From NCBI GenBank assembly GCA_004028495.1, contig MTKS01000094.1, positions 1-6,260 of the forward strand: DNA of 6,260 nt, in the 5' to 3' direction. Origin of the DNA: Candidatus Electrothrix marina. GTDB taxonomy: Bacteria > Desulfobacterota > Desulfobulbia > Desulfobulbales > Desulfobulbaceae. Of the stretch, positions 1-6,260 are shown piece by piece. The position numbers and the translations under genes are program-made. The notes below the pieces were generated by a model. That model saw only the letters and a list, made by a program, of their open reading frames with translations. It was not told the DNA's origin and made no database searches. Each line of letters starts with the position of its first letter. The first letter of the stretch is position 1.

Positions 1-1932
1 CCAAACACTGCCGGAAGGATCTATCGGAGTATGGCCGACAATAAAGGGGGTATGTTTGGCCAGGCCCAGATCTTTCCGGAACCGCTTCACATCACCCTTG
101 GTATACCCGGCCAGATAATGCGGTCTTTTCAAACGGCTGTTGATGAGATCGTTGCTGATCTTGGCGTGATTGTGCAGATTGATAAGTTTATCGCGGTTAA
201 CCTTTCTTCTGCTCGGTCCGGCATGACAGGCGATAAAAGAAGCAGAGCAGATAACATAGGCAAGGAGGTTGTAAAAACGCTCCATCTCCTCCACATATTC
301 TTCACCGCGCAGCTCCTGAAGTCGGCGGCGCATCAACACCCCCTGGGAGATCGTGTTTTTGCTCAAACTTTCTGAGAAAGAATCATGATTGCCCTTGAGA
401 TAAAAAAGGTTTTTGGGGAAATGTTGCTTAAGGCGCAGAATCAGATCCATCATCAGAATGGAACTGTCCATATCTTCCATTTCGCCATCCACCTCGGAAT
501 GCACGGCATCACCGAGAATGACCAGACAGGCGGTGTCTGCTTCTAAGGCGGCCAGAAATCTGTTTTCCGTGATGATCTTGAGGAGGTTATCCACCTGGGC
601 ATGGAGATCGCCGACAATGATCGGGGCCAGACTGTCGGGAAGTTCGATCAACCCGCCGGGTTTCCCTTCGCTGTTCTCCGGTCGATATATTTCCTGTTCC
701 AAAAGGGTGTTGACATCTTTGAGGAGCGCAAGTGCCTGATCCGGGGGCAGGAGGCTTATCCCGCCGCCGTAGATGCTGCGAATTGTCCTCAGGGCATGGT
801 AGCGTCGTTTTGCAACTCTCTCTTCTCGTTCAGCATCCGTGACCTGGATAATTTCCACCGGACTTTTTTCCGTCAGGGGCGTTATGACAATATCCCCTTT
901 GATATTGCTGAGGGTGATGTGGCGGGCGGCAACACTTTGATCAAAATCAAAAGCAGCTTGATACTCTTCATTGGAACTGCCTATCATGACGGTGTCACCC
1001 GGACAAACCCGGGTGAATCGACAGAGGTGCATGCCATAGGTGCTCGGGTCTGTGATCAGCCAGTTTCTGCGCAGATATTTTCTTCGTACGCCCAAGGGCA
1101 TTTCAGGATAAAAGCGCAGGATTTTGCTGCCGAGTTTAAGCTCAAAAGGATTGCCGTCAAAGGAGATCCTGGTCTCTTTTGTTATCTGCTGCCATTGGTC
1201 GGTGAGTGTCAGCCAATTGCTCGGGTCGCGGCGAAGGATCAGCCATTTCCAGCCGTCAGGCGTAGTCAGGCTTGGGCGGGGACCGGAGGTGGCCGTGGCC
1301 CAGGCCGGAATTCCGGGCTCGCCGTCTTCCACAATACACATGGGCGGTTGATCCAGGGATTCCCGAATATAGACCTGCATCTTCACCCTATGGAGGTAGA
1401 GGACTATTTCCTGGTACACGGCCACCTGCCGTTTGACTATATCAAGGCTCATGGTCTCGTCCACCGGAAAATAGCCTTCCGACTTGCGTTCCTGGCGCTG
1501 TTTGAAAATCACATCCGGCTTGGGGAGAAGAAACTCGAAAATATACCGTTGCCGCCAGTTGCTCTGGAGAAAATCGTACCCTTCCGGCGGGAGCTGAATA
1601 CGTTCCAGTTGCAGACGCAGAGGTTTTTCCGCGTCTTTCCACTCCGGTTCAAAGACGGTTAATGCCTGGGGGAAGCCTTCAAAAGGCAGACCGAGGTGAA
1701 CTTCACGGGGACGGTAGATAAGGGTTTTGTCCTTCCACCAGCCCTTGCTGGTCAGGTCAATATAGCCTTCATTGGGCCATCCACGTATTTTTTTGATATA
1801 AAAACTCTTTCCTGCTCCGGGCGGCCCGGTCACCAGCAACTGAACAAAGGTCAGACCGACGGGGAGATCCACGCCGCGAATATTTTGCAGGGCGTTGATC
1901 GCCACCAATTTTTTTCTGAACGGATCTGCCAT
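1..1932 (-). CDS. P-loop ATPase/kinase-like, FHA-like and PPP-type metallophosphoesterase fusion (C-terminus outside window)
   Basis: This is an uninterrupted 644-codon frame from ATG at 1932 to the left edge, with no stop reached, so the C-terminus is missing. Seen: a Walker A motif GPPGAGKS at residues 36-43, followed by an acidic hydrophobic strand (LTVFEPEW, 91-98) that could serve as Walker B. Residues about 228-362 look like an FHA fold: an IGSS strand near 317, then ARHITLS near 336, then short beta strands; the usual GR arginine is a serine. From about residue 436 there is a calcineurin-like phosphoesterase of the PPP type: GDLHAQ (441), GDAVHSE (474), GNHD (514), CHAGP (569) and GHTP (633). 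The six metal ligands D442, H444, D475, N515, H570 and H634 are all present. The start is fixed by an upstream in-frame TAG and a GAGGAG ribosome site. Inference: a kinase/phosphatase acting on nucleic-acid ends, as in bacterial Pnkp, or on protein. The substrate is unknown and no ligase domain is visible. I do not recognise a named gene. Confidence 0.85.
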   Translation of the reverse strand, partial: MADPFRKKLVAINALQNIRGVDLPVGLTFVQLLVTGPPGAGKSFYIKKIRGWPNEGYIDLTSKGWWKDKTLIYRPREVHLGLPFEGFPQALTVFEPEWKDAEKPLRLQLERIQLPPEGYDFLQSNWRQRYIFEFLLPKPDVIFKQRQERKSEGYFPVDETMSLDIVKRQVAVYQEIVLYLHRVKMQVYIRESLDQPPMCIVEDGEPGIPAWATATSGPRPSLTTPDGWKWLILRRDPSNWLTLTDQWQQITKETRISFDGNPFELKLGSKILRFYPEMPLGVRRKYLRRNWLITDPSTYGMHLCRFTRVCPGDTVMIGSSNEEYQAAFDFDQSVAARHITLSNIKGDIVITPLTEKSPVEIIQVTDAEREERVAKRRYHALRTIRSIYGGGISLLPPDQALALLKDVNTLLEQEIYRPENSEGKPGGLIELPDSLAPIIVGDLHAQVDNLLKIITENRFLAALEADTACLVILGDAVHSEVDGEMEDMDSSILMMDLILRLKQHFPKNLFYLKGNHDSFSESLSKNTISQGVLMRRRLQELRGEEYVEEMERFYNLLAYVICSASFIACHAGPSRRKVNRDKLINLHNHAKISNDLINSRLKRPHYLAGYTKGDVKRFRKDLGLAKHTPFIVGHTPIDPSGSVW

Positions 1933-1935
1933 AAT

Positions 1936-1941
1936 CTCCTC
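1936..1941 (-). promoter_or_regulatory. Ribosome binding site of the P-loop/phosphoesterase gene
   Basis: The minus strand reads GAGGAG followed by ATT and then the ATG at 1932. The spacing is 3 bases from the last G, or 5 if GAGG is taken as the core. Reading back in frame, no other ATG or GTG occurs before a TAG, so this site decides the start. No convincing sigma-70 promoter was found in the rest of the 125-base gap, so the gene may be partly read through from the DUF262 gene. Confidence 0.7.
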
Positions 1942-2035
1942 GCCACGCAGTGCATAAGCCTATCTCAGGGCTCTTTATGGAGATCAACTGTATTAGAAGG
2001 GAAGAAATAATGCAATGAGAGAGTTTATGAGGCAG

Positions 2036-2050
2036 CTCTTTAATAAAGAG
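2036..2050 (-). other. Weak hairpin after the DUF262/DUF1524 gene
   Basis: CTCTTT and AAAGAG form a perfect 6-base inverted repeat with a 3-base loop, beginning 7 bases after the stop codon of the upstream gene. The stem holds only two G-C pairs and is not followed by a run of U on the minus-strand transcript. It may slow polymerase or protect a 3' end but is not a convincing terminator. Confidence 0.25.
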
Positions 2051-2057
2051 GAGGGGC

Positions 2058-3746
2058 TTACAAAGGAATATTCCAGATTGAAACGGCTTGGCTGGCCATC
2101 CAGATTTGCCGGGAGGCAATAGCGGCTGGTGTCCAGTCGTCATAACGCCTGCTGATTCCTTGGGTTATGGCGAACTCACTTTGCGCATACACGGTTTTTT
2201 TTTCCTGATACGGCGCATTACCCAACTCCCGATTAGCAGATGCGGACAGGAGGGTCATATTGCCCAGCTGATAGACTGCGTTTTCGTGTTGGCGGTCATC
2301 AAAAGTATCCCAACCCTGCTCAGGGTGTTCCGGCAGGATATGTTCAATGGTATAGGCTGAGTTGTCTGGATCATAGCTTATATTTGAGCAACAGCGTTCC
2401 AGCTCAAACAGGATATAACGAACAACCTTCTTATTGCGACTGCTGGTTGTTCGCAAGGATTTATCTGCAAAGGCGATTTTAAAAACCTTATCCTCTGGAT
2501 AGATAGGCTGAAGAGCTGTAATTACTGCCCGCGCAGAGGTAAATGTTCCATCGGCGAGCTGGACGGCAATGGCATTATAGACTCGCTCAAGTTCATTGCC
2601 CGGTAGTCCGCAGATGACGTTATACCGGAAAGAGAGCATGGTCACGGCCCGAAGGATCTGTTTAAAGCTGTTGCGATCTGTGTCTCCGAAGTGGTCAAAG
2701 GCTGCCAGTAGCAGAGACAGTGGTTGGCGGACATTGAACATCTGGAGTTGTTGCAGAGAGTTCCGTTCGTCCCGTTCCCAGGATGTATCCAAGGGATTTC
2801 TCAGGGCCCCGTAGATACGGGCATGTCTGTCCAGATCGCGAATCAGGGCGAATGCCTGTCCTCGGTCGGACACGGCTTGGCGGATGGTTTTGAAAAGGTG
2901 GGTCTTTCGGACCAACTTGTGGCCGCTGTTCCAGAAGACACGGAGAAATTCAGGAAAGCTGTCACTGCCGAGCAGGCCGATAATCGCCTCCCAACGCTCT
3001 TCCAAAGTTTTCAGCTCGGTGACGTGGGCGCCTTCCTTGCTGATCACGGAAAAAAGATAGTTTTTCAGAAGATCTGTTGCGGATAAACGTACTCCTCTGG
3101 CGTTGAGGGTCTCGAACACCTTAAAGGCATTGAGTTCATCGGTCACGGTGATGACCGTAAAGAAGAGGCGATCCACTGTCTGGTCGACAAAGCCCGCAAT
3201 TGCCTCTCCGCTTGCTTCAAGATCCGCCTTCAGTCTTGCCTTGAACCAGAGAAAGGCCTTACGCAGCAGATGTTCTGAGGCGTTGAGTCCGCGTTGCGGC
3301 AGGTGTTGGAGTGGAACAAGATAATCCTGATAGAAGCGGTCATTGTGCCGGTTCAGGGTTAACTTAGATTTTGCTGTCAGGGTGACTGGATCAAGATAGC
3401 CGATATAGGAGTTTCGCAGCTGCTCTGCCCGCTTATCGTTGATGCTCTCTGCTTGGGCAAGATCATGGAGCAGAGAGATAGCTGCCAGCAGTATTATGCT
3501 TATGGTGGTGATTCGTTGTTGGCCGTCAATGATGTCAAAGCGTTTGCTGTCAGACGATTGCAGAACCAAATAGCCCATGTAATGGATGGGTTCTTCTTCG
3601 GTCGTGTGCAGGGAGAGGAAATCCTGCCAGAGATCGTCCCATTCGTCGGCTGACCAGGAATAATCCCGCTGAAAGGGCGGTACCCGGTAAAGCAGGCCGT
3701 TGCCCATGAGTTGGCGGAAGGTGTTGTTGGCGGTGTTGAAGTTCAT
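2058..3746 (-). CDS. GmrSD-type DUF262/DUF1524 defence nuclease
   Basis: This is a complete 562-residue protein with a two-domain layout. The N-terminal DUF262 domain shows PPFQRDYSW at 23-31, DIIDGQQR at 71-78 (the ParB/sulfiredoxin-like nucleotide-binding signature of this family) and the second hallmark FETLNARGVRLSATDLLKN at 211-229. The C-terminal DUF1524 domain shows IEHILPE at 467-473 (catalytic H469) and LGNMTLL at 495-501, then N505, N510 and K516/K517, which is the HNH-like nuclease pattern. Known for the family: GmrSD cleaves glucosylated hydroxymethylcytosine DNA using nucleotide hydrolysis, while SspE and BrxU are relatives with related jobs. Which DNA modification this one senses cannot be read from the sequence. 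The length fits fused GmrSD proteins and all key motifs are intact. The ATG at 3746 puts the first DUF262 helix at the usual distance, but no clear Shine-Dalgarno precedes it. It lies 78 bases after the helicase gene and 125 bases before the P-loop/phosphoesterase gene, on the same strand. Confidence 0.92.
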   Translation of the reverse strand: MNFNTANNTFRQLMGNGLLYRVPPFQRDYSWSADEWDDLWQDFLSLHTTEEEPIHYMGYLVLQSSDSKRFDIIDGQQRITTISIILLAAISLLHDLAQAESINDKRAEQLRNSYIGYLDPVTLTAKSKLTLNRHNDRFYQDYLVPLQHLPQRGLNASEHLLRKAFLWFKARLKADLEASGEAIAGFVDQTVDRLFFTVITVTDELNAFKVFETLNARGVRLSATDLLKNYLFSVISKEGAHVTELKTLEERWEAIIGLLGSDSFPEFLRVFWNSGHKLVRKTHLFKTIRQAVSDRGQAFALIRDLDRHARIYGALRNPLDTSWERDERNSLQQLQMFNVRQPLSLLLAAFDHFGDTDRNSFKQILRAVTMLSFRYNVICGLPGNELERVYNAIAVQLADGTFTSARAVITALQPIYPEDKVFKIAFADKSLRTTSSRNKKVVRYILFELERCCSNISYDPDNSAYTIEHILPEHPEQGWDTFDDRQHENAVYQLGNMTLLSASANRELGNAPYQEKKTVYAQSEFAITQGISRRYDDWTPAAIASRQIWMASQAVSIWNIPL

Positions 3747-3780
3747 GGGAGACGGTTTTTGTTTTTTACGTTATTGCTAT

Positions 3781-3835
3781 AACTTTAAAGAACTTTAAAG
3801 AACTTTAAAGAACTTTAAAGAACTTTAAAGAACTT
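3781..3835. repeat. 10-base tandem repeat, 5.5 copies
   Basis: Five perfect head-to-tail copies of aactttaaag fill 3781-3830 and a half copy (aactt) continues to 3835 before decaying. Each copy holds the palindrome CTTTAAAG, so identical palindromes recur once per helical turn. The right-most copy contains the helicase stop codon (TAA, minus strand, 3827-3825) and the left end lies 34 bases before the DUF262 start. The last bases of the helicase gene (GTTCTTTAAA on the minus strand) match the unit, so the array probably grew from the gene's own 3' end by slippage. It could serve as a stacked operator, or simply be an unstable spacer. The minus strand just after it carries TATAGC, a poor -10 candidate. 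Confidence 0.95.
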
Positions 3836-6260
3836 CAAGAAGTTCTTTGAACTCTACAGAATTAGAGTCCATATCATCTAACAATTTTTCTCTATCAACA
3901 GAAATTAGGATATTATTTTCAAATTCAAAAAATTCTTTATAATGTTGCAGCAGGTAATTAGCTAGATGCCTTGGTATACCAAAATTCTGTAGCTCAATTA
4001 TTCTCAAATCAGTCGTACCGTACTCAAGAAACTCCCCCCAATTTTCTCCAGCCTTATCTTTTCCTAGCCTGTCTACAAGGATCTCATAGTAATTCCCAAA
4101 ATAATTTTTTAATTTAAAACGTAATATATTATCAACATTAGATATAATCTCGTTAACAACGATATTTATATGGGATTTACTTTTAGGTTTAAAGGGTACT
4201 GGCTTGTCACCATCCCAAATTTCCTCTTTTTTCGTATAATACTTTATGGAATTTGATATCATACGACTTAATGGTGTCGAATTCATCCAGCTTGACATCA
4301 ATACTGCAAAATACTTGAGGCTATCTCTTGTTCGATACATCGGGTTTTTTCCAGAAGCCTCTTCTTGGTCCCAAGAATAAAAGTCACACAACATCTTAAG
4401 ATTAGCTAGGACTGAGTCATAACTGATATCTAGCGGCAGGGTATACTCTCCAAGATCATCACGCTTATAAATGCGGTTTTGATACTGCGCTTTAATCACA
4501 GAGTACGAAGACAATATTCTTACAGGAACAGCAATTTCTTTCTTAATTTCTTGGAGAACACTTCTTGCGTTCTCATTCTTGCTTATAAAGTTTGATCGAA
4601 GTGCCGAGTCGTCTGATCGTATTTCATGAATCAAGGCAATATTGGCATAGTGATTCCAAATATTCTTTTCATTAGAGGAAGCGTTTTTTCTTGTGAATTC
4701 ATTACCCGTCAAGGCTGCTTCGATATTAGAATAAAAGTTTTTTTTCCCGCTGATGACCAACGGCTTAATAGGTTTAATTTTCTTTTTTCTGACGACATCC
4801 AGATCTTTTTTCGGATTTTTCCAACGATTTTTTTTATTCTCTATTCGAGTGCAGATTATATTCCCTGATAATTCTTTCGATAGTCTTCCAGCACGCCCAG
4901 CAAGATTCCAGAAATCAATATCAGTAAAATGAGTCATCCCAATGGCGTTATTGAGTATAAAAATATTTTTAGCAGGAAGGTTTACTCCTTCAAGCAAAGT
5001 CGAAGTACAAAAAACATAATCAATTATTTTTTCTACAAATAAGGATTCTACTTTTGACCTAATCCTCTGTGGTAGATTCCCGAAGTGAAATGCCACGCCT
5101 TTTTTAAGGCAGTCAATTAAAAAATATCTCTTATGGAGATGGTCTTCAATTACAGATATCAATTCGTTAATTTTCTGGTCATCCTTACAAGGAAGGTCTT
5201 TTGAGAAATTAAGAGCAAATTGAATCGTATCAGCTTTAGTATTACAGTATATAATGCTTGCTTGTTTTGCACTTAGCTTATTAAGCCAATCAGCAAACGT
5301 TTTATTTGAAAAATTGACTTTAATATTTTGTTCCCTATTTATATCCGAGAATAGGGTACAACGCTCGTCGACTAAGTCCAAAAAATACCTATTCTGCGCG
5401 ACAGGAGAACTTTTTATGTTAAGAGATTCATCAGTACTTTTTTCAAAAATCTTGAGGAAAACTTCTGGATTAGGAATATTTGGGGAGGCGAAATACAACT
5501 TAATGCTTTTTCTTTCGGCCTGTAATATTGAATGATAATAAAGAGGGCTACGCGAGTCTTGCTCAGCTACGATTTTGTGCGCTTCGTCGACAAAAAGATA
5601 CCCAATTCTCGGATTATTACTATCTGAAAGGTAAGAAATTAGCCTCTCTGGAGTGAATACAAAAATATACCGATTATCTTCACTGTTAAACGTCTTAGGA
5701 ACAGTCGGATGGCATAAAATCCTACAATTTTGAACAGATGAAAACTCTTGTTTAAGGTATAATGAAATTTGATTTATTAATGCCCTGGTTGGGACGAGAA
5801 TTATGATATTTTCGTTAGCATTATTTTGTATGATAATATTTTGGATAAATGCGTTAAGTATAAATGACTTGCCAAGAGATGTCGGTCCAGAAAAACTAAA
5901 ATGATTACTTTTCTTTAAGCTTTCAAAAATCTCGTACTGAGCATCGGTAAAAATAAGTTCATTCCCTGGTATTTTTTGATAAACTTCCTTCAGACACCTT
6001 TCTAATATTAATTCAAAGGATTGATTTTCAGTATTCAGTTTGCTGTGTTCTTCAAGGAATTTTATAGCAGGGAAATTTCCAAGCTTGATGAGAACAGAAC
6101 TTGCGAAATTTTTAAATAAATCATCCTCTCCATAGTCATCAATGAGCAGACTAATAACCTTATATGATTTATTTTTCGCATCATCATCACTTGAACGGGA
6201 CAAGATATCTGCAAATCGTAGCAGATTAATAAACTCCTTCTCTTCTAACTTTCTTTTTTG
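3825..6260 (-). CDS. Ski2-like DEAH-box helicase, HamB/AbpB-like (N-terminus outside window)
   Basis: The window shows 811 codons ending in TAA at 3825, open to the right edge. A TTG at 6203 could be taken as a start, but the 19 codons before it stay open and continue the same helical domain (LRFADILSRS), so the true start is outside. Numbering from the edge, the superfamily 2 motifs are: I GPTSLGKS (125-132), Ia VPTRAL (156-161), Ib FTPERL (202-207), II DEAH (225-228), III FASPN (257-261), IV IIYCNTK (336-342), V STLLEGVNLPAKN (420-432) and VI NLAGRAGRL (452-460). A helical C-terminal half follows, with a helix-hairpin-helix-like stretch near 757-770 (LQNFGIPRHLANYL). All catalytic motifs are intact. 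Known: helicases of this layout include HamB of Hachiman and AbpB, which pair with a nuclease encoded just upstream. Assignment to that family is inference; another Ski2-like helicase is possible. The gene is clearly more AT-rich than its neighbours, suggesting transfer. Confidence 0.9.
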   Translation of the reverse strand, partial: QKRKLEEKEFINLLRFADILSRSSDDDAKNKSYKVISLLIDDYGEDDLFKNFASSVLIKLGNFPAIKFLEEHSKLNTENQSFELILERCLKEVYQKIPGNELIFTDAQYEIFESLKKSNHFSFSGPTSLGKSFILNAFIQNIIIQNNANENIIILVPTRALINQISLYLKQEFSSVQNCRILCHPTVPKTFNSEDNRYIFVFTPERLISYLSDSNNPRIGYLFVDEAHKIVAEQDSRSPLYYHSILQAERKSIKLYFASPNIPNPEVFLKIFEKSTDESLNIKSSPVAQNRYFLDLVDERCTLFSDINREQNIKVNFSNKTFADWLNKLSAKQASIIYCNTKADTIQFALNFSKDLPCKDDQKINELISVIEDHLHKRYFLIDCLKKGVAFHFGNLPQRIRSKVESLFVEKIIDYVFCTSTLLEGVNLPAKNIFILNNAIGMTHFTDIDFWNLAGRAGRLSKELSGNIICTRIENKKNRWKNPKKDLDVVRKKKIKPIKPLVISGKKNFYSNIEAALTGNEFTRKNASSNEKNIWNHYANIALIHEIRSDDSALRSNFISKNENARSVLQEIKKEIAVPVRILSSYSVIKAQYQNRIYKRDDLGEYTLPLDISYDSVLANLKMLCDFYSWDQEEASGKNPMYRTRDSLKYFAVLMSSWMNSTPLSRMISNSIKYYTKKEEIWDGDKPVPFKPKSKSHINIVVNEIISNVDNILRFKLKNYFGNYYEILVDRLGKDKAGENWGEFLEYGTTDLRIIELQNFGIPRHLANYLLQHYKEFFEFENNILISVDREKLLDDMDSNSVEFKELLEVL
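3827..3848 (-). terminator. Hairpin across the helicase stop codon, possible weak terminator
   Basis: On the minus strand AAAGAACTTC and GAAGTTCTTT form a perfect 10-base inverted repeat separated by two bases. As RNA this gives a 9-pair stem closed by the tetraloop CUUG, a loop known to be stable. The 3' arm runs into the stop codon and the tandem repeats. The stem is A-U rich and the following sequence is UAAAGUUCUUU rather than a clean U-run, so termination would be inefficient. Confidence 0.35.

Noticed and set aside
31..375. Plus-strand open frame of 114 codons at the left edge
   Set aside because: It is antisense to the phosphoesterase domain (metal ligands N515, H570 and H634 are encoded opposite), with no recognisable protein features.
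601..1662. Plus-strand open frame of 353 codons
   Set aside because: It lies wholly antisense to the P-loop/phosphoesterase gene, whose motifs are unmistakable. It has no recognisable domain or ribosome site and reads as a GC-driven shadow frame.
1933..2057. Sigma-70 promoter in the gap before the P-loop gene (TTGCAT with TAATAC, or TTGATC with GATAGG)
   Set aside because: The first pair has a 14-base spacer, too short, and the second has a poor -10 box, so neither is supportable.
1769..2143. Minus-strand open frame of 124 codons linking the DUF262 and P-loop genes
   Set aside because: It overlaps the ends of both genes in another frame, contains no known motif, and would conflict with the well-supported start at 1932.
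3781..3835. CRISPR array or plasmid iterons
   Set aside because: The 10-base units are directly adjacent with no spacers, which rules out CRISPR. No replication initiator gene or DnaA box cluster is nearby to support an origin.
4626..5535. Small plus-strand open frames opposite the helicase (4626-4868, 5254-5535)
   Set aside because: Both are antisense to conserved helicase regions, including motif VI and the region between motifs III and IV, and their translations show no domain.
6201..6203. TTG as the start codon of the helicase
   Set aside because: The frame stays open to the window edge with protein-like sequence continuing the same helical domain, and no Shine-Dalgarno lies before the TTG.

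Overview
The window is bacterial DNA carrying three protein genes, all on the minus strand and read from right to left: a superfamily 2 helicase (running off the right edge), a GmrSD-type DUF262/DUF1524 protein, and a large P-loop plus metallophosphoesterase protein (running off the left edge). Two of the three belong to families that recur in anti-phage defence islands, so this is most likely accessory rather than core DNA. The host cannot be named. Shine-Dalgarno use and moderate GC in two of the genes fit a Gram-negative proteobacterium or relative, possibly Desulfobacterota, but that is a weak guess.

Layout, in order of transcription. (1) Positions 6260-3825: AT-rich gene for a Ski2-like DEAH helicase with motifs I to VI intact. 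Its frame is open to the window edge, so its true start lies outside. (2) Positions 3824-3747: a 78-base gap, mostly five perfect copies of a 10-base repeat that begin inside the helicase stop codon. (3) Positions 3746-2058: a complete 562-residue DUF262/DUF1524 protein of the GmrSD/SspE/BrxU type, a predicted nucleotide-triggered nuclease. (4) Positions 2057-1933: a 125-base gap holding one weak hairpin and the ribosome binding site of the next gene. (5) Positions 1932-1: the first 644 residues of a protein that joins an N-terminal P-loop ATPase/kinase-like domain, a middle segment that looks FHA-like, and a C-terminal PPP-type metallophosphoesterase with all six expected metal ligands.

How the genes may work together is inference. 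The helicase resembles the HamB/AbpB class, whose nuclease partner is normally encoded just upstream, here beyond the right edge. The DUF262/DUF1524 protein can act alone as a restriction or abortive-infection nuclease. The P-loop/phosphoesterase protein could add and remove phosphates on nucleic-acid ends or on a protein. The gaps of 78 and 125 bases and the change in base composition suggest neighbouring modules acquired separately rather than one tightly coupled operon.
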